Program-made: the position numbers and the translations under genes | Shown here: positions 27,523 through 36,266 of the stretch, in pieces | Layout of the letters: the number at the start of each line of letters is the position of its first letter | How positions within the stretch are numbered: the first letter of the stretch is position 1 | Origin: JBLIDK01 sp047632595 | Lineage (GTDB): Bacteria > Bacteroidota > Bacteroidia > Sphingobacteriales > Sphingobacteriaceae | Assembly (NCBI GenBank): GCA_047632595.1 | Contig: JBLIDK010000001.1 | Span: forward strand, 76,262-140,261 | Direction: 5' to 3' | Length of the DNA stretch: 64,000 nucleotides | The notes under the pieces: generated by a model | The model's input: only the letters and a program-made list of their open reading frames with translations | What the model was told of the DNA's origin: nothing | The model's database searches: none

Positions 27523-28638
27523 TTAAGCAGTTTGTTCTACTGATACGATACTGTTGATGAAATCATCAAATAAGTAACGACTATCATGTGGACCTGGTGA
27601 AGATTCTGGGTGATATTGAACCGAAAATGCTGTTTTATTTATTACTCTCAATCCTTCAACCGATTGATCATTCAAGTTAATGTGAGTTAACTCAGCATCC
27701 TTACATGCTTTAATACTTGCCTCATCCACTGCAAATCCGTGATTTTGTGATGTGATTTCACAACCACCAGTTAGTAGATTCTTTACTGGATGATTCAAGC
27801 CTCTATGCCCATGGTGCATTTTATAGGTGGTCATTCCACAAGCTTGAGCCAATATTTGATGTCCTAAACAGATACCAAATAACGGATGATTGTTGTCTAA
27901 GATTTCTTTTACCGTTTCAACCGCATAAGGCATTGCTGAAGGATCTCCAGGACCGTTACTAATAAAGAAACCATCTGGCTTGTATTCCATCATTTCCTTA
28001 TAGGTAGTTTTTGCTGGGAATACTTTTAGTTTGCACCCTCTAGCTACAAGGCATTTTAAGATGTTTCTTTTTACTCCAAGATCTAAAACTGCTACTTTAA
28101 TTTCGGCTGTTTCTTCCCCCATTTCGTAGCTTTCTTTTGTCGATACTACTGAACTCAATTCTAAACCTACCATAGATGGTACGTCTTTTAATTTTTTTAG
28201 TAATTCTTCAACATCGGTAGTTTCAGAAGAAATGATGGCATTCATTGCTCCCTTACTTCGAATATGACGTACAATTTGACGGGTATCTACATTTGAAATG
28301 CCAACAACCCCTTGGTCCATAAAGTAATCTTGAATAGACTCTTTAGCCTCCGCGCGACTGTAATTGGTGGAGAAGTTTCTACAAACCAATCCTGAAATTT
28401 TCATCTCATTCGATTCTCTTTCTTCTTCATGGATTCCGTAATTTCCAATATGAACATTGGTAGTCACCATTATTTGTCCGAAATACGATGGATCAGTAAA
28501 AATTTCTTGATATCCAGTCATTCCAGTATTGAAACAAATTTCGCCAGTTGTTGTCCCTATTTTACCCGCTGCATTGCCTTGAAATACGCTTCCGTCCTCT
28601 AAAACTAATACTGCTGGAATTTTTTCGTAGATTGTCAT
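27523..28638 (-). CDS. carA: Carbamoyl-phosphate synthase small (glutaminase) subunit
   Basis: 371 residues from ATG 28638. A longer reading from 28671 runs over a TATCTTTG promoter-like box and lacks family similarity, so the shorter start is chosen. CarA releases ammonia from glutamine for carbamoyl phosphate (arginine and pyrimidine synthesis). The class I amidotransferase triad is visible: Cys in FGICLGHQILA, and His and Glu in QYHPESSPGPHDS. The large subunit carB is not in this window. Confidence 0.96.
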   Translation of the reverse strand: MTIYEKIPAVLVLEDGSVFQGNAAGKIGTTTGEICFNTGMTGYQEIFTDPSYFGQIMVTTNVHIGNYGIHEEERESNEMKISGLVCRNFSTNYSRAEAKESIQDYFMDQGVVGISNVDTRQIVRHIRSKGAMNAIISSETTDVEELLKKLKDVPSMVGLELSSVVSTKESYEMGEETAEIKVAVLDLGVKRNILKCLVARGCKLKVFPAKTTYKEMMEYKPDGFFISNGPGDPSAMPYAVETVKEILDNNHPLFGICLGHQILAQACGMTTYKMHHGHRGLNHPVKNLLTGGCEITSQNHGFAVDEASIKACKDAELTHINLNDQSVEGLRVINKTAFSVQYHPESSPGPHDSRYLFDDFINSIVSVEQTA

Positions 28639-28654
28639 AACTCGTAGATTTTGG

Positions 28655-28662
28655 CAAAGATA
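28655..28662 (-). promoter_or_regulatory. -7 box for carA-eno-divIC
   Basis: Reading the minus strand, TATCTTTGC at 28662-28654 matches TAnnTTTGC. It lies 16 bases before the chosen carA ATG, implying a very short leader, and inside the rejected longer carA frame. I find no good TTG at -33. Confidence 0.4.
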
Positions 28663-28704
28663 ATAAATCATAGCGCTTAACTTTACCTATATTCATGGAT
28701 AAAT

Positions 28705-30267
28705 ATGATTTTACATTTCTTTAGAAAATATTTCACCCCATTTACCTCATTGTTGGGCTTTTCGCTGGTCAATGTTTTTTTAATTTGGATTCATCCTAAT
28801 TTTATAACTCTTGATGGGCAGCTGCATACGTACAATGCGTTTGTCTTTCTACAAATGGTTACTGATAGCTCTCACTTCTTTCATCAGTTTCTAGAATTTA
28901 ACTTCAGTCTATTCCCAAATTGGACCTCAACTGCTATTCTTAGCATTTTACATGTTGTTTTTACGCCAAAAGCAACTTATCTACTATTCTTAACCCTCCT
29001 TACTTTATCACTTCCCATAGCCTTTTATTTCTGCATCAAGCAAATTTCAAAACCCAACTTTTTAATATTATTGATTTTGCCTTTCATTTGGCATCGTATG
29101 TTTTTTTTAGGGTTTTTAAACTTCTCTTTAAGTTTAGCTATTCTTTTTATCTGTATTGCCTTTTTAATTAAAGCATTAAAAAACCTTAGCGGGATGAACT
29201 TACTGCTCTTATTATTAAGTAGCATCTTACTTTTCTTTACCCATCCTGTGGCTTCTTTAGTCTTTTTTATTTTCGCTGGAATTTATGCTGCCTTTACAAT
29301 TAACGCAAATTACCATTGGGTTAGTAAGATTTTACCTTTTCTGGCTATTGGTCCTGCAATGTGGCTTTTTGCCCGATGGGTTTTATCCAACAAAAAAGAC
29401 AGTGGTGATTTTTTTGTAAGTCGGTGGAATTGGGAGTTCTTTAAAGATTTTTCATCCATGAAAATGCTTCAAACCTTTTCTGCAACTGAAGGAATGATTC
29501 TAAAGTTCTTGGCGATTACTATTCTCCTAACTTTTGTTATTCAACTGTACCTGAATCGAAAGAACACCATTAGCACTGTAATTTCAATTACAGCATTGGC
29601 GGTTTTAATACTGAGTTTTTCTGTGTCGATGACCTTTGGTGGTGGCGAGGTGATAATTCCACGCTTAGTCCTTTTGTTTTATATTCTTGCTTTAGCAGCC
29701 ATCTCCTCTACCCAAGTCCCTAAAATAGCAAGTAAAATTTTGTCAATAATTTTTGTAGTATTTTGGGCATTCAATCTGTATGAATGCTATCCAAAACACC
29801 TAGAAATAGCAAATAAAGCGAAGGGAATAGCTGAAATCATTCTACCAAGTACTCCACATACCGTTTTGTTATTAAACTTTAATCCAGGTAGGTCGGCTGC
29901 ACCAGCTAATTATCCCAAAACCAGTTTCTATCGACATATTGATGCAGGATTAAATTATAATGAAAACACCTTATTAGTTCAGAATTTGTTAGCTCACACC
30001 AACTATTCTCCGGTTAAATGGAAAAGCAATAAAGATCCCTACTTACATCTAACAGCTACTGGCTTTAATGAAGAAATGGAACAACTTCCTCCAAAAGTTA
30101 ATATTTCAAAATTCGAGAAACAAACGCACTCAAAAGTTGATTATGTTTTCGTTTGGGGAGCTCAAGAGTTTGCACCCTACAGCGAAAGTTATTTTGAAGG
30201 AACAAATTATCATTTAGCTAAAACCCTACCTAAAATCTTTTTGTTTAAACGTTTTGAATTGAAATAG
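28705..30267 (+). CDS. Multi-pass membrane protein, possible GT-C-like glycosyltransferase
   Basis: 520 residues with about ten hydrophobic segments in the first 360 residues, then a soluble C-terminal domain of about 150. The first loop after the first span contains an acidic motif, ITLDGQLH (Asp37, His41). Acidic residues in that loop are typical of GT-C glycosyltransferases, so that fold is a reasonable guess, but I do not recognise the family. The M43 protease gene starts 13 bases after it, so the two are likely one unit. It is divergent from carA. Confidence 0.7.
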   Translation: MILHFFRKYFTPFTSLLGFSLVNVFLIWIHPNFITLDGQLHTYNAFVFLQMVTDSSHFFHQFLEFNFSLFPNWTSTAILSILHVVFTPKATYLLFLTLLTLSLPIAFYFCIKQISKPNFLILLILPFIWHRMFFLGFLNFSLSLAILFICIAFLIKALKNLSGMNLLLLLLSSILLFFTHPVASLVFFIFAGIYAAFTINANYHWVSKILPFLAIGPAMWLFARWVLSNKKDSGDFFVSRWNWEFFKDFSSMKMLQTFSATEGMILKFLAITILLTFVIQLYLNRKNTISTVISITALAVLILSFSVSMTFGGGEVIIPRLVLLFYILALAAISSTQVPKIASKILSIIFVVFWAFNLYECYPKHLEIANKAKGIAEIILPSTPHTVLLLNFNPGRSAAPANYPKTSFYRHIDAGLNYNENTLLVQNLLAHTNYSPVKWKSNKDPYLHLTATGFNEEMEQLPPKVNISKFEKQTHSKVDYVFVWGAQEFAPYSESYFEGTNYHLAKTLPKIFLFKRFELK

Positions 30268-30280
30268 CTCAAACAATTTA

Positions 30281-31378
30281 ATGATTAGAGCAGGGGTATA
30301 TTTTTTACTAATTTTTCTATTAGCCATTTCTTCTTGTAAGAAACCTCAAGCGCTTGTTTACGATTACGATACAACGGCTAAACGATCATTAGTACCAAGA
30401 GATTCCTATTTACCTTGGGATGAAACTACAATCCCAATAAAAACCATACGCTTAGTTTCACATGTCATTTTAAAAAATGATTCAACAGGCAATTTTCCTA
30501 ACACTTTCTCCAGTCGATACTTTTTATCACAAGTACTAATGGGACATATGAACAGCTGGATGGCCCAACACAAGCCACTTCATCTTGAATCGAGCTCACA
30601 ATACATTAAAGACACTCGTATTCGATTTGTAATGGATATTAACCATGTGTTTTTCCACGCAGATGAAGAGTTTTACGACATAAGTGATAAATACGCAGGG
30701 TCTGAAGGCAGAAAAATGCGCAAAAAATATGTTGAGTATGATTCTACCATGGTTCATAAAGAGGATGCTATACACATTTTCTGGATTGGCATTGATGATG
30801 GAGCACTTTCTAGTGGAATTGGAGATAAATCTTTTATAATAATGGATGGAGGAGAAAGGGTGGATCCATTAGACACTAAAAGACATCCTCATGAAGCAAG
30901 TAAATGGTTGAAACATGAACTAGGCCATTCATTTGGGTTACTTCACACTTTTCCTACCGATGATTGCGACGACACTCCAGTAAATTTGGGGTGTTGGTCC
31001 AATGGTTATCCTGCAGACAATCCTGCTTGTTCAGTTGCAAGCAGCAATATAATGGATTACAATGCCTATCAATACTCTATATCAGAATGCCAAATAGCAA
31101 AAGTTCACTGGGCATTAGATGGAAATTTGGGTAATATTAGTGATGTGGTCGTAGATGAATGGAATGTCTTTGATTCGAATACCACCTTCTTAAACTCTTT
31201 AAACGATACCATTTACTGGAAAACTCGACAACGATTTAAAGGGAATATTGAAATCCCAAAAAATAAAGTTTTAATTATCTCCGCTCCTGTAGATATGCCA
31301 AAAGAGGCAGTATTCATTTTGGGTAAGAAGTCAAAAATTATTCAACGATATCCGCAGGAATTGCGGTTTGAAAATTAG
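30281..31378 (+). CDS. Lipoprotein zinc metalloprotease, M43 (pappalysin)-like
   Basis: 365 residues. A lipoprotein signal with acylated Cys19 (AISSC-KK) is followed by a protease domain with the extended zinc motif HELGHSFGLLHTF (His212, Glu213, His216, His222) and a Met-turn NIMDY about 50 residues later. These are marks of M43-type metzincins. Four or more cysteines around CDDTP..LGCW suggest disulphides. The CKK start suits the surface export signal known in Bacteroidetes lipoproteins. The substrate is unknown; cleavage of surface or environmental protein is inferred. Confidence 0.85.
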   Translation: MIRAGVYFLLIFLLAISSCKKPQALVYDYDTTAKRSLVPRDSYLPWDETTIPIKTIRLVSHVILKNDSTGNFPNTFSSRYFLSQVLMGHMNSWMAQHKPLHLESSSQYIKDTRIRFVMDINHVFFHADEEFYDISDKYAGSEGRKMRKKYVEYDSTMVHKEDAIHIFWIGIDDGALSSGIGDKSFIIMDGGERVDPLDTKRHPHEASKWLKHELGHSFGLLHTFPTDDCDDTPVNLGCWSNGYPADNPACSVASSNIMDYNAYQYSISECQIAKVHWALDGNLGNISDVVVDEWNVFDSNTTFLNSLNDTIYWKTRQRFKGNIEIPKNKVLIISAPVDMPKEAVFILGKKSKIIQRYPQELRFEN

Positions 31379-31423
31379 AAAGACGGTTTTAAGATTGATT
31401 ATTCTTCCATTTTTTTATTTTCA

Positions 31424-31846
31424 TTATTGAGCCCCATTGAAGCTTAATTCTGTAAACGCAACAATTAACCTACCGTCTTCTGAATTTTTAATTTCCACTC
31501 CGCCACCAGATTCACCTGCTTCTGTAGTTGAGCTCAAACTATTGGACTTAAATTTAACATCCGTTTTCATTAAAACATTTCCGGCTTTATCCTTAGCTTC
31601 AAATTCATACTTACCAAAGGATAGATTTAAAGAAAACAAGGAATCCAAAGTTTCTTGCGAAGCTTCATTACTATTAATGGTGGTATCTCGATGAGGTAAT
31701 ACACCTTTCTCTTCACCGTCTATATAAAGTGTGTATTGTTTATTTGAGTCTCCAACTGTATAAAAGTAGGAATCTTGTTTATTCTCTTTCTTGCAAGCAG
31801 ATAGCAATACCATTAAAACAACTGTTGCTAAATAAAATGACTTCAT
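31424..31846 (-). CDS. Small predicted lipoprotein
   Basis: 140 residues with lipobox LLSAC and Cys18 followed by KKENKQD, again like a surface-export lipoprotein signal. The mature part looks beta-rich, with a Ser/Glu/Gly-rich patch near residues 105-122. The family is not recognised. It converges on the M43 gene (45-base gap) and lies just downstream of the ribosomal operon terminator, so it needs its own promoter, which I could not place. Confidence 0.7.
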   Translation of the reverse strand: MKSFYLATVVLMVLLSACKKENKQDSYFYTVGDSNKQYTLYIDGEEKGVLPHRDTTINSNEASQETLDSLFSLNLSFGKYEFEAKDKAGNVLMKTDVKFKSNSLSSTTEAGESGGGVEIKNSEDGRLIVAFTELSFNGAQ

Positions 31847-31890
31847 GGTAATTATTTTAGTTCACATGCAATTTAATAAATAAAAAGCAC

Positions 31891-31930
31891 AAAAAAACCC
31901 CGACAATTAGACTACGTCTACTGTCAGGGT
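31891..31930 (-). terminator. Terminator of the ribosomal protein supercluster
   Basis: On the minus strand, ACCCTGACA (from 31930) pairs with TGTCGGGGT with one G-T pair; an inner TAGAC-GTA-GTCTA stem extends the hairpin, and seven T residues follow. It lies about 125 bases after the rplQ stop. Confidence 0.88.
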
Positions 31931-32056
31931 ATTTGATATTTTTAGTGAGTTGGTTTCTCAGTAATATAATCAGAAGTAAAAATAGTTTTTACTTCTTTTT
32001 GTAAAACCAACAACAGACATTGTCTGTTCGTGTGGAATCTTATTTTCTAGAAAAAA

Positions 32057-32605
32057 TTACTCTTTTTCTTCTTTATCTTCGCTATCCACAGCCTTTGGCG
32101 CTTCCGCTTTTGGTGCTTCTGCCTCAGGTGCTTCTTCTACTTTAGTTTCAGTAGTTGCTTCCGTTGGTGTTGCTTCTTCACTACCACTGCCTCTTCTAGA
32201 TCTTCTAGTTTTAGCTTTAGCAGGTTTCGCATCTTTAAGCATTAACTCATTGTAATCAACAAGCTCAATTAATGCCATATCAGCACCATCACCTAAACGA
32301 TGGTCAACTTTTATAATACGAGTATATCCACCTGGACGATCTCCTACTTTTTGTATAACGTTTCTGAATAATTCGTTCACACCTTCTTTATCTTGAAGGT
32401 ATCTGAATACTTTTCTTCTGTTATGCGTAGTATCTTCTTTCGCGCTAGTGATTATCGGCTCTACAAATACACGTAGTGCCTTCGCCTTTGCTTCGGTAGT
32501 TTTAATCCGTTTGTGAATTAATAGAGACGTTGCCATGTTGCTCAACATTGCTTCTCTGTGCCCCTTTTGGCGACCTAAATGGTTAAATTTCTTTCCGTGT
32601 CTCAT
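32057..32605 (-). CDS. rplQ: 50S ribosomal protein L17 with acidic tail
   Basis: 182 residues. The first 120 are the conserved L17 core (MRHGKKFNHLGR....HREAML, NHRLGD-like VDHRLGDGA). The last 50 or so are an added tail, first Arg-rich then repeating Glu/Ala/Pro/Lys units such as EAEAPKAEAPKA. L17 lines the peptide exit tunnel; the function of the tail is unknown. Last gene of the cluster, one base after rpoA. Confidence 0.97.
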   Translation of the reverse strand: MRHGKKFNHLGRQKGHREAMLSNMATSLLIHKRIKTTEAKAKALRVFVEPIITSAKEDTTHNRRKVFRYLQDKEGVNELFRNVIQKVGDRPGGYTRIIKVDHRLGDGADMALIELVDYNELMLKDAKPAKAKTRRSRRGSGSEEATPTEATTETKVEEAPEAEAPKAEAPKAVDSEDKEEKE

Positions 32606-32606
32606 T

Positions 32607-33599
32607 TTATTCTTCGTCTAACCTATACTTTGCTAGGTTCATTCCAAATGAAAGTCCTTTAGACTTAACTAAATCTTGTATTTCAGTAAGTGATTTCTTA
32701 CCAAAATTTCTGAACTTCAACATATCTGCAACATCGTAAGTAACTAAATCGCCTAATGATTGAATGTTCGCTGCTTTTAAGCAGTTTAATGCACGTACTG
32801 AAAGATCTAAATCGTTTAATGGAGTTTTTAAGATTTTTCTCATGTGAAGAATTTCTTCATCCACTTCATTTTTAGATTCAGACGCTTGAGTTTCTAGCAT
32901 AATTTTCTCATCACTAAACAACATAAAGTGTTGGATAAGAATTTTAGCTGCTTCTTTTAATGCATCTTCAGGATGTATTGAACCATCAGAAGTAATTTCA
33001 ATTACTAATTGTTCAAAATCCGTTTTTTGTTCAACTCTAAAGTTTTCAACTCTGTACTTTACGTTTCTGATTGGAGTGTAGATTGAATCAATTGGAATGT
33101 AACCAATTGGTGCATCTTCTACTTTGTTCTCTTCAGCAGGAACATATCCTCTACCTTTTCCGATAAGTATTTCAAACTCTAAATCCACTGATGAATCTAA
33201 GTTGCAAATAACTAAGTCTGGGTTAAGAACCTCAAAATTGTTTGAAAACTTTTGAAGATCACCTGCAGTTAAAACATCTTTATTCTTAATAGAAACAAAT
33301 ATTTTTTCTGACTCTTCAGCTTCTTCTCTTTTCTTAAACCTAACTTGTTTAAAGTTAAGAACGATTTCAGTTACGTCTTCTACTACACCTTTAATTGTAG
33401 AGAATTCGTGAGGAACGCCATTAATTTTAATACCAGTAATCGCATAACCTTCTAATGAAGAAAGTAGAATTCTACGCAATGCGTTACCTATCGTTACTCC
33501 GAAACCTGGTTCTAACGGTCTAAATTCAAAAAGTCCGTGAAAATCATCGGCTTTTTGCATTATTACTTTATCGGGTCTTTGAAAATCTAATATTGCCAT
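32607..33599 (-). CDS. rpoA: RNA polymerase alpha subunit
   Basis: 330 residues, usual length. The N-terminal dimerisation domain (GFGVTIGNALRRILLSSL) and the C-terminal helix-hairpin-helix domain (LNCLKAANIQSLGDLV, FGKKSLTEIQ) are both intact. The alpha dimer nucleates core polymerase assembly. Confidence 0.98.
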   Translation of the reverse strand: MAILDFQRPDKVIMQKADDFHGLFEFRPLEPGFGVTIGNALRRILLSSLEGYAITGIKINGVPHEFSTIKGVVEDVTEIVLNFKQVRFKKREEAEESEKIFVSIKNKDVLTAGDLQKFSNNFEVLNPDLVICNLDSSVDLEFEILIGKGRGYVPAEENKVEDAPIGYIPIDSIYTPIRNVKYRVENFRVEQKTDFEQLVIEITSDGSIHPEDALKEAAKILIQHFMLFSDEKIMLETQASESKNEVDEEILHMRKILKTPLNDLDLSVRALNCLKAANIQSLGDLVTYDVADMLKFRNFGKKSLTEIQDLVKSKGLSFGMNLAKYRLDEE

Positions 33600-33643
33600 G
33601 GATGTACTCCGTGTTTATGTAATTGTGTAAATTAATTCAGTGA

Positions 33644-34252
33644 TTATTTCGAGTAAAGCTCGACAATCAACGATTCTTTAATGTTTTCAGGAATATCTTC
33701 TCTTTCAGGAAGATGTAAAAAGGTACCTGTCATGGTATCTTGATTCCATTCTAACCAGCTAAATTTAGCTGAACGATTAACAGTTAATGAATTTGTGATA
33801 GCTTCTAAAGATTTAGATTTTTCACGAACTCCAACAACATCGCCTGGTCTTACTCTAAATGAAGCAACGTTTGTTACTACTCCATTAACAGTAATATGCT
33901 TATGACCTACTAATTGTCTAGCACTAGCTCTTGTAGGAGCTACACCTAATCTAAAAACAACATTGTCTAATCTTGCTTCTAAGAATTTCAATAGGTTTTC
34001 ACCTGTGATACCGTCTTTTCTGTTTGACTCAGCAAATAAGTTTCTAAATTGCTTCTCTAAAACACCATAAGTGTATTTAGCTTTTTGCTTTTCCATCAAT
34101 TGCACAGAATATTCAGAATCCTTACCTCTTCTACGAGAATTTCCGTGCTGTCCTGGAGGATAATTCTTCTTCTCCAAAACTTTATCAGCACCAAAAATTG
34201 GTTCTCTAAATTTCCTTGCGATCTTCGACTTTGGTCCGTTGTATTTGGCCAT
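33644..34252 (-). CDS. rpsD: 30S ribosomal protein S4
   Basis: 202 residues with the S4 domain (LEARLDNVVFRLG, ARQLVGHKHITVNG). S4 is a primary 16S rRNA binder and, in other bacteria, represses the alpha operon by binding its mRNA. No cysteine zinc motif is present at the N-terminus. Confidence 0.98.
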   Translation of the reverse strand: MAKYNGPKSKIARKFREPIFGADKVLEKKNYPPGQHGNSRRRGKDSEYSVQLMEKQKAKYTYGVLEKQFRNLFAESNRKDGITGENLLKFLEARLDNVVFRLGVAPTRASARQLVGHKHITVNGVVTNVASFRVRPGDVVGVREKSKSLEAITNSLTVNRSAKFSWLEWNQDTMTGTFLHLPEREDIPENIKESLIVELYSK

Positions 34253-34285
34253 TGTTCTTTCTTCTAGTTAATGCGTAAAATAATA

Positions 34286-34678
34286 TTATACTCTTCTTCT
34301 CTTCGGAGGTCTACATCCGTTATGTGGAAGAGGTGTTATGTCTCTAATAGTAGTAACTTCAATACCACTGTTTTGAATAGTACGTATTGCAGACTCTCTA
34401 CCAGAACCTGGTCCTTTTACCAAAACACTTACCTTACGTAAACCTAAGTCGTGTGCTACTTTAGCACAATCACCTGCAGCTTGACCTGCAGCATAAGGAG
34501 TATTCTTTTTAGAACCTCTAAATCCCATTTTTCCTGCCGAACTCCAAGAAATTACTTGTCCTTGCATGTTCGTCAATGAAATGATGATGTTATTAAAAGA
34601 TGCTGTTATGTGCGCCTGACCTATGGCCTCGACGTTAACAACTCTTTTCTTAGATGCTTTTTTGGTGCTCTTTGCCAT
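34286..34678 (-). CDS. rpsK: 30S ribosomal protein S11
   Basis: 130 residues, usual length; contains GPGSGRESAIR and the conserved C-terminal DITPLPHNGCRPPKRRRV. It forms the platform of the small subunit with S18 and S21. Confidence 0.98.
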   Translation of the reverse strand: MAKSTKKASKKRVVNVEAIGQAHITASFNNIIISLTNMQGQVISWSSAGKMGFRGSKKNTPYAAGQAAGDCAKVAHDLGLRKVSVLVKGPGSGRESAIRTIQNSGIEVTTIRDITPLPHNGCRPPKRRRV

Positions 34679-34700
34679 CCTTTTATCTCTCTAAGTTTTA

Positions 34701-35078
34701 TTATTTAGTTGCCTTCTTCTTGTTAGCAACAGTTTTCTTTCTACCTTTTCTCGTACGAGCATTATTTTGAGTTCCTTGTCCACGTACAGGTAAACCTTTA
34801 CGATGACGTAAACCACGGTAACAACCAATATCCATCAAACGTTTGATGTTTGTTTGTACTTCAGAACGTAACTCTCCTTCGACTTTAATCTTTTCAGTGA
34901 TGTACCCTCTAATCAAAGACAATTCATCATCATCCCATTCCTCCACTTTTTTATCGTGTGAGATTTTAGAATCATCTAAAATTTTTGCCGCGCGTGTTGG
35001 ACCAATGCCGTAAACATAGGTTAGGCCAATTACGCCTCTTTTATTTTTTGGTAAATCTATACCTGCAATCCTTGCCAT
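34701..35078 (-). CDS. rpsM: 30S ribosomal protein S13
   Basis: 125 residues; ARIAGIDLPKNKR at the N-terminus, CYRGLRHRKGLPVRGQ, and the basic tail (TRKGRKKTVANKKK) that touches tRNA in the P site. Confidence 0.98.
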   Translation of the reverse strand: MARIAGIDLPKNKRGVIGLTYVYGIGPTRAAKILDDSKISHDKKVEEWDDDELSLIRGYITEKIKVEGELRSEVQTNIKRLMDIGCYRGLRHRKGLPVRGQGTQNNARTRKGRKKTVANKKKATK

Positions 35079-35088
35079 CTGTTATAAT

Positions 35089-35205
35089 TTAACCTTGTCT
35101 TTGTTTAAACCTAGGGTTCTTCTTATTAATAATGTACAACTTGCCGTGTCTTCGCACGATTTTGCAATCTGCACTTCTTTTCTTTATGGACGCTCTAATT
35201 TTCAT
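35089..35205 (-). CDS. rpmJ: 50S ribosomal protein L36, zinc-free form
   Basis: A 38-codon gene between infA and rpsM, read directly from the sequence: ATG at 35205, stop at 35091-35089. It starts MKIRASIKKRS and ends NPRFKQRQG. Of the four zinc ligands of classical L36 (Cys11, Cys14, Cys27, His33) only Cys14 remains, with Ser, Asn and Phe at the others. It is therefore the zinc-independent type, which I associate with Bacteroidetes. Confidence 0.95.
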   Translation of the reverse strand: MKIRASIKKRSADCKIVRRHGKLYIINKKNPRFKQRQG

Positions 35206-35229
35206 TATCCTCTATTTTTAAGCAACTGC

Positions 35230-35448
35230 TTATTTATATCTGTAAGTAATTCTTCCTTTTGATAAATCGTAAGGTGACATTTCTAACTTAACACGGTCAC
35301 CTGGTAAAATTTTAATGTAATGCATTCTCATTTTACCAGAAATATGAGCAATTAGCTCGTGGCCGTTTTCTAGCTCTACTCTAAACATTGCGTTTGATAA
35401 AGCTTCCTTTATCACTCCGTCTTGTTCAATTGAAGCTTGTTTTGCCAT
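35230..35448 (-). CDS. infA: Translation initiation factor IF-1
   Basis: 72 residues, a single OB fold (MFRVELENGHELIAHISGKMRMHYIKI, given here only as a landmark across residues 21-47). It binds the A site during initiation. The gene sits between map and rpmJ with gaps of 3 and 24 bases. Confidence 0.97.
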   Translation of the reverse strand: MAKQASIEQDGVIKEALSNAMFRVELENGHELIAHISGKMRMHYIKILPGDRVKLEMSPYDLSKGRITYRYK

Positions 35449-35451
35449 TTA

Positions 35452-36243
35452 TCAGTTTACGTTTATATTATTATCTTTAATTACTTCTTCAATCCATTCA
35501 AAACTTGACATTATATCTGCCTTGTTTTTTCTTATAGCTACTGTGTGTTCATAATGAGCACTAGGTAACCTGTCTCTTGTACTTATCGTCCAACCATCAT
35601 CAAGTTGTGAAATGCCTGCAACTCCCAAATTAATCATGGGTTCAATTGCAATAACCATCCCCTCTTTTAATTTCGGGCCAGCACCTTTTTTTCCGTAGTT
35701 GGGCACTTCTGGTTTCTCGTGTAATGATCTACCTACTCCGTGTCCTACTAGTTCTTTCACTATTCCATACCCATGTTTTTTCGCATGTGTTTGAACAGCA
35801 TAGCTTATATCGCCAACTCGGTTTCCCGATATTGCATTCTCAATTCCTTTGTATAAACATTCTTTTGTAACTCTCATTAATTCGAGTACTTCTGGTTTTA
35901 CTTCACCTACAGCAAATGTGTAAGCAGAGTCACCATAAAATTCGTTCATATAAACGCCACAATCAACGCTTAAAATATCTCCGTCTTTTAACTCGTAGTC
36001 GCTGGGCATACCATGCACTACTTGCTCATTTTTTGAGATACACAAAGTGAAAGGGAAGTCATTATATCCTTTGAATCCTGGTTTTGCACCGTTATCTCGG
36101 ATAAATTCTTCAGCAACTACATCAAGCTCAATGGTTTTAATACCGGGCTTTATGCGTTTAGCTACTTCAGCTAAGGTTTTTCCAACAAGTAAAGAACTCT
36201 GACGAATAAGCTCAATTTCCTCATCTGTTTTCAAATGGATCAT
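35452..36243 (-). CDS. map: Methionine aminopeptidase type I
   Basis: 263 residues. Removes the initiator methionine from new proteins. Metal ligands are seen in SVDCGVYMNEFYGDSAYTF (two Asp), GHGVGRSLHEKP (His), IEPM (Glu) and the late TVAIR-preceding EHT (Glu). Its place between secY and infA is the usual one. Confidence 0.97.
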   Translation of the reverse strand: MIHLKTDEEIELIRQSSLLVGKTLAEVAKRIKPGIKTIELDVVAEEFIRDNGAKPGFKGYNDFPFTLCISKNEQVVHGMPSDYELKDGDILSVDCGVYMNEFYGDSAYTFAVGEVKPEVLELMRVTKECLYKGIENAISGNRVGDISYAVQTHAKKHGYGIVKELVGHGVGRSLHEKPEVPNYGKKGAGPKLKEGMVIAIEPMINLGVAGISQLDDGWTISTRDRLPSAHYEHTVAIRKNKADIMSSFEWIEEVIKDNNINVN

Positions 36244-36266
36244 AGTCTTATTCCTCCTTTAATTTT

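Noticed and set aside
28639..28671. Longer N-terminus for carA
   Set aside because: The extra 11 codons overlap a TATCTTTG promoter-like box and do not resemble the family.
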